Source: Lachnospiraceae bacterium UBA3785 (GTDB lineage Bacteria; Bacillota; Clostridia; Lachnospirales; Lachnospiraceae). From it: a DNA stretch of 5,238 nucleotides. Below the pieces are notes generated by a model. That model did no database searches. It was not told the DNA's origin and worked only from the letters and a program-made list of their open reading frames with translations. The stretch spans positions 1-5,238 of the forward strand of contig DFFD01000255.1 of the NCBI GenBank assembly GCA_002369495.1. Direction: 5' to 3'. Positions 1 to 4,498 of the stretch are shown here, in pieces (position 1 is the stretch's first letter; the number at the start of each line of letters is the position of its first letter). A program made the position numbers and the translations under genes.

Positions 1-614
1 CTGAACTTCGTAACCCCGGTGATGAACACAAACCGGATATACTTATCGTAGCTCTTCAGCGTGCTGAAGAATCCCTTGAAGACCGCCTTGTTGTGCTCCT
101 CAAGTATCGGGTCCTTCATCACCTCAAGGAGCGGCTTGTCGTACTCGTCCACGAGGATGACCACCCGGGAGCCGGTCTTATTGTAAGCCCGCACTATAAG
201 GTTCTGGAATCGCTCCTCCAGCGGGCATCCTTCCTCACTTGCCCCATAGATCGCCTCATATTCGCTTAGTATGGCTCCAAGTACTTCGTAAAGCGCAGTC
301 CTCCGCTGATAATCCTTCCGGTTGAAATCAAAATAAAATACCGGATAAGGCCGCCACGCGTCCTCATCCCCTTCCGCCAGCCGCTCGATCGCAAGCCCGG
401 AAAAAAGCTCCTTCCGCCCCTCCCAGTAGGCCCTCATGGCGGAAAGCAGCAGGCTCTTCCCGAAGCGCCGCGGGCGCGAAAGGAAATACTGCCGGCTCCC
501 CTGGGTCAGCCTGTAGATATATTCCGTTTTGTCGACATACACAAACCCATCGTCCCTTAGACTTTGAAAGTCCTGCACGCCGATCGGGAGCTTACGCAAA
601 CCGTTTCCGTTCAT
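1..614 (-). CDS. AAA-ATPase-like family protein, N-terminal part (runs off left edge)
   Basis: The first 204 codons of a longer gene are present; the rest lies beyond base 1. Residues 9-30 (LPIGVQDFQSLR then YVDKT) are the usual opening of the AAA-ATPase-like family (PF09820 type). RPRRFGKSLLLS at residues 48-59 is its degenerate Walker A/P-loop, VVILVDEYDKPLL at 151-163 is the Walker B with D156/E157, and FVFITGVTKF at 195-204 resembles the sensor-1 strand. Known members are about 500-580 residues and usually end in a PD-(D/E)XK nuclease-like domain (DUF1703), which would be outside the window. Their cellular role is not established; they often occur in many copies per genome. The start ATG (614-612) has GGAGG at 621-625, six bases upstream. 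Codon use is unlike the neighbours: 10 CGG, 4 AGG and 3 ATA codons, against 0, 1 and 0 in the adjacent glucokinase. This suggests acquisition by transfer. The family call is firm; the function is unknown. Confidence 0.9.
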   Translation of the reverse strand, partial: MNGNGLRKLPIGVQDFQSLRDDGFVYVDKTEYIYRLTQGSRQYFLSRPRRFGKSLLLSAMRAYWEGRKELFSGLAIERLAEGDEDAWRPYPVFYFDFNRKDYQRRTALYEVLGAILSEYEAIYGASEEGCPLEERFQNLIVRAYNKTGSRVVILVDEYDKPLLEVMKDPILEEHNKAVFKGFFSTLKSYDKYIRFVFITGVTKF

Positions 615-630
615 GTTCCGCCTCCGAAAA

Positions 631-800
631 ATGTAACTATTCATCACCCCACGAAAACGTATGGTTTGCAGGGCGAAACGCTTGCGTTTCGAACAAAAGC
701 CATGCGCTTTCGTGGGGCGGGCAAGGCGCAAAGCGCCTATGACCGCCCTCATGAAGCGGTCGCTTCTGCGGCCGCGAATGGGGGTGATGATCAGTTACGT
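631..800. repeat. Compact palindromic, MITE- or REP-like element
   Basis: The ends are imperfect terminal inverted repeats, 631-650 against 781-800, matching at 17 of 20 positions with a perfect core TCATCACCCC (641-650) / GGGGTGATGA (781-790). Inside are nested hairpins. 648-664 pairs with 700-716 (15 of 17 positions) around an inner stem CGAAACG/CGTTTCG (674-680 / 685-691) with a CTTG loop. 715-720 pairs with 743-748 around an inner stem AGGCGC/GCGCCT (724-729 / 733-738) with an AAA loop. An alternative stem joins 741-746 and 756-761. No target-site duplication is evident and no protein is encoded. The form fits a small non-autonomous mobile element or an intergenic repeat. A single-copy structured leader RNA is the main alternative. 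The structure is seen directly; mobility is inferred. Confidence 0.6.
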
Positions 801-811
801 AATCTTCTATC

Positions 812-840
812 AGTTTAGACGAAAACGAGGCGGACTTCAA
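812..840 (-). promoter_or_regulatory. Candidate sigma-A promoter for the AAA-ATPase-like gene
   Basis: On the minus strand, TTGAAG (840-835) and TAAACT (817-812) are separated by 17 bases, and each matches the sigma-A consensus at 4 of 6 positions. Transcription would begin near 805, just before the palindromic element, making the whole element part of a leader of roughly 190 bases ahead of the start codon at 614. This is a moderate match only. A promoter inside the element, or readthrough from the glucokinase gene, is also possible. Confidence 0.45.
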
Positions 841-887
841 GCGGTTTATGCAAGAACGTCCCCCCATACAAAAATGAGCATATCAAC

Positions 888-911
888 CCCCCGGCGACAC
901 TCCGCCGGGGG
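888..911 (-). terminator. Hairpin after the glucokinase gene, probable terminator
   Basis: A perfect 9-bp GC-rich stem (888-896 with 903-911, CCCCCGGCG/CGCCGGGGG) with a 6-base loop lies 16 bases beyond the glucokinase stop codon. On the minus strand the bases after the stem are GTTGATATGCTCATTTTTG, so the uridine run is displaced rather than immediate. Termination may be inefficient, or the hairpin may mainly protect the mRNA 3' end. Confidence 0.65.
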
Positions 912-927
912 TAACTTTTCTCAATCT

Positions 928-1890
928 TTATTTCTTGCCCTTGATCATCGACAGCGCACCGTAGAGGATCGAATCGTCGCCGAGCGCCGCAACCTTAAGC
1001 TCGACCGTGTCACGGATCGACGGCATGCAGTAGCGGTCGACCTCCTTCAGGATCTTCTCGAGGAAAATGTCGCCGACCGCCTCGATGACGCCGCCGCCGT
1101 AGACGACAACATCCGGGCTGATCGTGTTGATCATGTTGCCGGTCGCGACCGCGAGATAGTGGCAGGCCCTGTCGACCGCCTCGACCGCCACCGCATCCTC
1201 GGCGGCCAGCGCTTTCTTGAGCATCTTGCTCTTGAAGACGCCGTTCTCGATCTTGTCGCCGAGCATGCTGGAGCGTCCGCGGGTCACCTGCTGCACGATG
1301 TAGGCGCTCATGCCTTTCTTGCTGGAGAAGGCCTCAAGGCAGCCTCTCTGGCCGCAGTTGCATAAGGGGCCTTCCGGATCCAGGATCATGTGGCCGTACT
1401 CAGCGCCTTTGAACTGGTTGCCGGTAAAGAGCTTGCCGTCCAGGATCAGGCCGCCGCCCATGCCCGTGCCGACGAAGAAGCCGACGACGTTCTTGTAGCC
1501 CTTGGCCGCGCCGTAGTAGTACTCGCCGAGGACGCCGACGTTGACGTCATTTCCGATGAAGAACTTGATGCCGGTCTTCTCCTCGATGGACTTCTTGATG
1601 TTGTAGTTTCTCCACGGAAGGTTCGGGGAGAAGAGGACGACGCCCGTGTCCTGGTTGATGACGCCCGGAGCGCCGGCCGCGATCGCGTTCACCTTCTTGC
1701 GGTCGATGCCGGACTCCTTGATCATCTCCTCGACGACCGAGATGATGACCTTCTCCACGTTGGCGGAGTCATCGCCTTCCTGTTTGGTCTTTTTCTTTAA
1801 GCGGTAAATGATCTCGTCCTTCTCGTCGAAGATCGCACCGAGGATCTTCGTTCCGCCGATATCGAGACAGATATTATAGTTCTGAGCCAT
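928..1890 (-). CDS. glcK: ROK-family glucokinase
   Basis: Phosphorylates glucose with ATP to glucose-6-phosphate in the cytoplasm. The 320 residues match the usual length of stand-alone ROK kinases, and there is no N-terminal helix-turn-helix, so it is not a ROK repressor. LDIGGTK at residues 9-15 is the ATP phosphate loop. GND at 113-115 carries the catalytic aspartate D115. GTGMGGG lies at 141-147. EYGH at 164-167 with CNCGQRGCLE at 177-186 gives the zinc ligands H167, C177, C179 and C184, typical of Gram-positive glucokinases. GGGV lies at 265-268. The start has AAGGAGG at 1900-1906, nine bases upstream, and the stop is TAA. The gene is a single transcription unit with its own promoter and a following hairpin. 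Substrate specificity in ROK proteins is hard to read from sequence, so fructose, N-acetylmannosamine or another hexose cannot be excluded, though glucose is most likely. Confidence 0.9.
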   Translation of the reverse strand: MAQNYNICLDIGGTKILGAIFDEKDEIIYRLKKKTKQEGDDSANVEKVIISVVEEMIKESGIDRKKVNAIAAGAPGVINQDTGVVLFSPNLPWRNYNIKKSIEEKTGIKFFIGNDVNVGVLGEYYYGAAKGYKNVVGFFVGTGMGGGLILDGKLFTGNQFKGAEYGHMILDPEGPLCNCGQRGCLEAFSSKKGMSAYIVQQVTRGRSSMLGDKIENGVFKSKMLKKALAAEDAVAVEAVDRACHYLAVATGNMINTISPDVVVYGGGVIEAVGDIFLEKILKEVDRYCMPSIRDTVELKVAALGDDSILYGALSMIKGKK

Positions 1891-1935
1891 GAAAATAAAC
1901 CTCCTTGCCGAATATATATGTTAATTTTATCTATA

Positions 1936-1963
1936 ATTATACCGTAAATCTGCAAAATAACAA
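1936..1963 (-). promoter_or_regulatory. Sigma-A promoter of the glucokinase gene
   Basis: On the minus strand, TTGTTA (1963-1958) and a consensus TATAAT (1941-1936) are 16 bases apart, in an AT-rich stretch that contrasts with the GC-rich genes. The expected start of transcription near 1929 gives a leader of about 39 bases with the AAGGAGG site at 1900-1906. It lies just downstream of the 1984-2050 terminator, so the gene appears insulated from the upstream cysteine synthase unit. I see no clear operator or cre-like palindrome. Confidence 0.75.
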
Positions 1964-1983
1964 GCAATTTTTCACATACAAAG

Positions 1984-2060
1984 GGGACGGTTCTAAGCAC
2001 AAAAAAGGATTCTCCCTTGCGAGAATCCTTTTTTGTACAAGAACCGTCCCTGCGTCCCTG
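1984..2060. repeat. Nested inverted repeat of the GGGACGGTTCT type
   Basis: Outer arms GGGACGGTTCT (1984-1994) and AGAACCGTCCC (2040-2050) are perfect 11-base inverted copies enclosing the terminator stem. The heptamer GTCCCTG occurs twice in tandem at 2046-2052 and 2054-2060. I recall GGGACGGTTCT-type sequences as common intergenic repeats in Clostridia genomes. That is recollection and copy number here cannot be tested. The element fills most of the space between the cysteine synthase stop codon and the glucokinase promoter. Confidence 0.6.
1999..2036. terminator. Bidirectional intrinsic terminator after the cysteine synthase gene
   Basis: A perfect 16-bp inverted repeat (1999-2014 with 2021-2036) has a 6-base loop. 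The core stem is GGATTCTC/GAGAATCC, flanked by six A on one side and six T on the other. On the minus strand this gives a stem followed at once by TTTTTTGTGCTT, an ideal rho-independent terminator for the gene ending at 2066. The symmetry means it would also stop transcription coming from the opposite strand. Confidence 0.92.
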
Positions 2061-2065
2061 ATTTA

Positions 2066-2998
2066 TTACAGCTCCTCAAACAGCGGCGTCGAAAAATACC
2101 TCTCCGCCGTATCCGGCAGCACCGTGACCACCGTCTTGCCGGGGCCGAGCTTCTTCGCGAGCCGGATCGCCGCGCAGACGTTCGTGCCGCTCGAGATCCC
2201 GCACATGATGCCCTCGCGGGAGGCAAGTTCCCTGGAGGTCCTCAGCGCGTCCTCGTCGCTGACCACGCAGAGCCCGTTGTAGATCTCCGTGTTCAGGATC
2301 GCCGGGATGAGCCCGTCGCCGATGCCCATCTGGACGTGGGTCCCGATGGAACCGCCCGAGAGGATCGCCGCGTGCTCCGGCTCGACCGCCCAGATCTCGA
2401 TGTCCGGGTTCTCCGCCTTGAGGGCTTCGCCGATGCCGGTGATCGTGCCGCCCGTCCCGATGCCGGAGCAGAAGCCGTGGATCGGCTTGCCGACCTGCCG
2501 GAGGATCTCCTGGCCGGTGACATTTTTCTGGACTTCGACGTTCGCCGGGTTCTCAAACTGCTGGGGCACGAAGACGCGCGGGTTCTGGGCTTTCATTTCC
2601 ATCGCGAGGTCCACGCAGTCCTGCATGCATTTTCCGATATTGCCCGCGTCATGGACCAGCATGACCTTCGCGCCGTAGTGGACCATGAGCTTCCTGCGCT
2701 CCTCGCTGACCGAATCGGGCATGATGATGATCGTCTCGTAGCCGCGGACCGCGCCGACCAGAGCAAGACCGATGCCCTGGTTGCCGCTCGTCGGCTCGAC
2801 GATAATGCTCTTCTCATTGAGGAGCCCCTGCTCCTCCGCCTTTTTGATCATCGCGTAGGCGGTCCTTGTCTTGATGGACCCGCCGACGTTGAGGCCCTCG
2901 AACTTGACGAGCACTTCCGCGCCGTCCTTCGGGGCGATATGGTTCAGCCGGATGATCGGCGTGTTGCCCATGGCTGCCAGGATATTTTCACAAATCAT
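2066..2998 (-). CDS. cysK: Cysteine synthase family PLP enzyme (O-acetylserine sulfhydrylase type)
   Basis: Predicted to make L-cysteine from O-acetylserine and sulfide using pyridoxal phosphate, in the cytoplasm. At 310 residues it has normal CysK length and fold-type II layout. NTPIIRLN lies at 12-19. GGSIKTR at 39-45 carries the PLP lysine K43. EPTSGNQG at 68-75 is the substrate loop. GIGTGGT at 179-185 is the PLP phosphate loop. HVQMGIGDG lies at 221-229. GISSGT at 267-272 contains the serine facing the pyridine nitrogen, and AERYFST lies at 298-304. Classical CysK has TSGNTG and GIGAG, so Q74 and D228 are substitutions in or near the active site. Another beta-replacement substrate is possible. 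The start at 2998 is chosen because GGAGAG lies five bases upstream and the promoter lies just beyond; a longer reading to 3082 would run through both. Confidence 0.87.
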   Translation of the reverse strand: MICENILAAMGNTPIIRLNHIAPKDGAEVLVKFEGLNVGGSIKTRTAYAMIKKAEEQGLLNEKSIIVEPTSGNQGIGLALVGAVRGYETIIIMPDSVSEERRKLMVHYGAKVMLVHDAGNIGKCMQDCVDLAMEMKAQNPRVFVPQQFENPANVEVQKNVTGQEILRQVGKPIHGFCSGIGTGGTITGIGEALKAENPDIEIWAVEPEHAAILSGGSIGTHVQMGIGDGLIPAILNTEIYNGLCVVSDEDALRTSRELASREGIMCGISSGTNVCAAIRLAKKLGPGKTVVTVLPDTAERYFSTPLFEEL

Positions 2999-3003
2999 AG
3001 TAT

Positions 3004-3009
3004 CTCTCC
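3004..3009 (-). promoter_or_regulatory. Ribosome binding site that fixes the cysteine synthase start
   Basis: GGAGAG on the minus strand lies five bases before the ATG at 2998-2996. No comparable site precedes the in-frame ATG at 3082, and that ATG overlaps the -35 box, so the shorter protein beginning MICENIL is the supported one. Confidence 0.7.
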
Positions 3010-3053
3010 GTCTCTTTCTTACCGGAAAATGAAAACACTCCGGCATCCCTATG

Positions 3054-3082
3054 ATTTTAAGGCATTTCCCTGCATTTGACAA
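3054..3082 (-). promoter_or_regulatory. Sigma-A promoter of the cysteine synthase gene
   Basis: On the minus strand, TTGTCA (3082-3077) and TAAAAT (3059-3054) match the consensus at 5 of 6 positions each, with the optimal 17-base spacing. Transcription would start near 3047, giving a leader of about 49 bases. The leader is too short for an S-box or T-box, so no cysteine-responsive RNA control is visible. Control by a DNA-binding protein cannot be read from this sequence. Confidence 0.75.
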
Positions 3083-3085
3083 GCA

Positions 3086-3135
3086 GAAAATGCGCCAGCG
3101 AGAGATCGCGGAAAATGCGCTAGCGCGAAATCGCC
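3086..3135. repeat. Tandem duplication of a 25-base unit over the 3' end of the small membrane protein gene
   Basis: Units 3086-3110 and 3111-3135 are directly adjacent and match at 21 of 25 positions; both begin GAAAATGCGC. The second unit contains the last codons and the TAG stop (3120-3122) of the small membrane protein gene and a perfect palindrome GCGCTAGCGC (3117-3126). The first unit lies between that stop and the cysteine synthase promoter. This looks like a local duplication that has since diverged. Confidence 0.75.
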
Positions 3136-3308
3136 ATGAGCCCCGTCACGCAGGCGACCGCCAGAAAGAGCGAGCCCATGAGGATGAGGCCCGAGGTGCG
3201 GACGTTGATCTTTCCGACGGGCTTAATGAGGGCGATCGTGAGCAGGATCATGCCGGCCGTAAGACCGATGACGGCTGCCGTGATGCCGACAAGAAAAATA
3301 TACTGCAT
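3120..3308 (-). CDS. Small two-helix membrane protein of unknown function
   Basis: A 62-residue protein that I do not recognise as any named family. Residues 3-28 and 41-60 are hydrophobic and long enough to cross the membrane. They are joined by a short basic loop (KPVGKINVRTSG, 29-40), and almost nothing lies outside the membrane, so a helical hairpin is expected. By the positive-inside rule the loop should face the cytoplasm. The start at 3308 is supported by GAGAGG at 3316-3321, seven bases upstream; an in-frame ATG at 3359 would lie upstream of the glgD terminator and is not favoured. The gene begins directly after the glgD terminator with no room for a promoter of its own between them, so it probably depends on readthrough. 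Its 3' end is part of a tandem duplication. Coding status rests on the good start signals, length and membrane pattern. Confidence 0.72.
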   Translation of the reverse strand: MQYIFLVGITAAVIGLTAGMILLTIALIKPVGKINVRTSGLILMGSLFLAVACVTGLMAISR

Positions 3309-3315
3309 ACAGTTT

Positions 3316-3321
3316 CCTCTC
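3316..3321 (-). promoter_or_regulatory. Ribosome binding site of the small membrane protein, abutting a terminator
   Basis: GAGAGG on the minus strand lies seven bases before the ATG at 3308-3306. It is immediately adjacent to the five-T run (3322-3326) of the glgD terminator, so the hairpin and the binding site share the same short leader. This decides the start codon and suggests that expression depends on passage through the terminator. Confidence 0.65.
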
Positions 3322-3354
3322 AAAAAGACGGGGCCGTGAAACCCACGGCCCCGT
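3322..3354 (-). terminator. Rho-independent terminator after glgD
   Basis: A perfect 11-bp stem, ACGGGGCCGTG (3328-3338) with CACGGCCCCGT (3344-3354), has a 5-base loop. On the minus strand it is followed by CTTTTTG. It starts 21 bases after the glgD stop codon and should end most glgC-glgD transcripts. Confidence 0.9.
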
Positions 3355-3375
3355 TTCAAACTTCAGCGCATCTTA

Positions 3376-4497
3376 TTACAGGACGTCGTCTCTGTTGATG
3401 TAGCCCGGCTCTGCCGGATCGGCGACGATCTCCTTGGTGTTCTTGATCGTGACCCACTTGTCGATGACCTGGCCTTCGACATGGACACCCTCACCAATCG
3501 TGGTGTAGGCGAGCACGAGGCAGTCCTTAACAACGGCGCCGGCCTTGATGGTGACATTTCTGCCGATGACGCAGTGATCGACGGTACCTTCGATCACGCA
3601 GCCGTTGGAGATGAGGGAGTTCTTGACGGAACCCTTCTCCTCAACCTTGGTCGGGCAGGCGTCGGTCGTCTTGGTGTAGATCGGCCAGTTCGGCTTGAAG
3701 AGGTCCTTCGCGAGGTCGAGGTCTGTGAGGGCGATGTTGGCGTCATAGTAGCTCTTGAGGTCGGTGACCGCCGCGAAATAGCCCTTGTGAGCGACGGCAC
3801 GGACGTCGAGCTCGGCGCACTTGTCGCTGACGATCTCGGAGAGCGTGTAGGTCGAGGAGACGGCCTTCGCTTCCTTGACGAGCTGGATGAAGAGATCCTT
3901 CTTCATGACGTAGGACTCGGCGAAGATGTTCTTGTCCTTCGTGTTGCCGAGGTTGCGGTCGATCGACTGAACGCCCTTCTGGCGGTTCAGGGTGAGGACG
4001 TCGCAGTTCAGGAACTTCTCCTTCGCGTTGTCTACCTTGTGATAGAGCAGCGTGATGTCCGCGCCGGACTCGATGTGCGTATTCAGGAGCTTGTCATAGT
4101 CCTGCGCATAGATCATCGTGCTCGGAGCGATGACGACATATTCCTGATGGGCTCTCTCGAGAAGGTCGAAGTTCTCCAGGAAACCGGCGATGTCGGTCTT
4201 GTAGATCTGGTTGACAGCCGCAGCGCCGCAGAAGATCATCTGGAGTTTGCCGCGCTTGGAGTTGATGTTGTAGTGACGGCCGGTGCCCAGGTGCTCAGCC
4301 AGGGAGCGCGGGTTCTGCGTCGCGTCCGCATAGACCATGACTCTCTCGATACCGCTGTTGGAGAGGTTGGAGACCGGGAAATCGATGATGCGATAACGGC
4401 CGACAAACGAGAAGGAGCTGATCGGGCGATGAGCCTGGAGCCCTTCCACTCTGATCCGGTTGCCGGATGCTGTTACGATACCAAGTGCTTTTGCCAT
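3376..4497 (-). CDS. glgD: ADP-glucose pyrophosphorylase regulatory-type subunit GlgD
   Basis: The partner of GlgC in the enzyme that makes ADP-glucose from ATP and glucose-1-phosphate for glycogen synthesis in the cytoplasm. The 373 residues are normal for the family. Residues 1-270 form a nucleotidyltransferase-like fold with FVGRYRIIDFPVSNLSNSGI at 31-50. Residues 289-355 form a left-handed beta-helix with hexapeptide-like turns. Catalytic features of GlgC are missing. The N-terminal loop is GIVTASGNRIR in place of GGxGxRL, the GDH aspartate motif is replaced by APSTMIYAQDY (124-134), and there is no EKP sugar-phosphate motif. Known Firmicutes GlgD proteins are weak or inactive alone and enhance GlgC, so this is probably a non-catalytic subunit. 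The start at 4497 is favoured by a GGGGG site (4507-4511) nine bases upstream. The ATG at 4506 is possible but has zero spacing. Confidence 0.93.
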   Translation of the reverse strand: MAKALGIVTASGNRIRVEGLQAHRPISSFSFVGRYRIIDFPVSNLSNSGIERVMVYADATQNPRSLAEHLGTGRHYNINSKRGKLQMIFCGAAAVNQIYKTDIAGFLENFDLLERAHQEYVVIAPSTMIYAQDYDKLLNTHIESGADITLLYHKVDNAKEKFLNCDVLTLNRQKGVQSIDRNLGNTKDKNIFAESYVMKKDLFIQLVKEAKAVSSTYTLSEIVSDKCAELDVRAVAHKGYFAAVTDLKSYYDANIALTDLDLAKDLFKPNWPIYTKTTDACPTKVEEKGSVKNSLISNGCVIEGTVDHCVIGRNVTIKAGAVVKDCLVLAYTTIGEGVHVEGQVIDKWVTIKNTKEIVADPAEPGYINRDDVL

Positions 4498-4498
4498 T

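Noticed and set aside
641..790. Riboswitch, tRNA or CRISPR-like explanation of the palindromic region
   Set aside because: There is no acceptor stem, CCA end or anticodon arm, no regularly spaced repeats, and no known aptamer core that I can recognise. The near end-to-end symmetry fits an inverted-repeat element better.
888..930. Hairpin as a terminator for plus-strand transcription
   Set aside because: The plus-strand bases after the stem are moderately T-rich, but there is no plus-strand gene before it, while a minus-strand gene ends 16 bases away.
661..1365. Long plus-strand open frame opposite the glucokinase gene
   Set aside because: It is a shadow of the GC-rich minus-strand gene, rich in Arg/Asp/Ala/Val/Leu without any recognisable domain. 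It also starts inside the palindromic element and has no ribosome binding site.
3011..3036. Small CCGGA/TCCGG hairpin in the cysteine synthase leader as a regulatory RNA
   Set aside because: Only five base pairs around a long AT-rich loop, with no terminator or conserved aptamer; too weak to support a claim.
2033..3079. 348-residue plus-strand open frame opposite the cysteine synthase gene
   Set aside because: The opposite strand encodes a clear full-length PLP enzyme. The composition of this frame (mostly Asp, Arg, Leu, Val, Ala) is typical of an antisense shadow, and it begins inside the terminator stem.
2999..3082. N-terminal extension of the cysteine synthase to the ATG at 3082
   Set aside because: It would include the -35 and -10 boxes and the GGAGAG ribosome binding site within coding sequence, and the extra 28 residues do not resemble the family.
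3309..3359. N-terminal extension of the small membrane protein to the ATG at 3359
   Set aside because: Coding would pass through the glgD terminator stem. The start at 3308 has a well-placed GAGAGG site and yields a protein that opens directly with a membrane segment.
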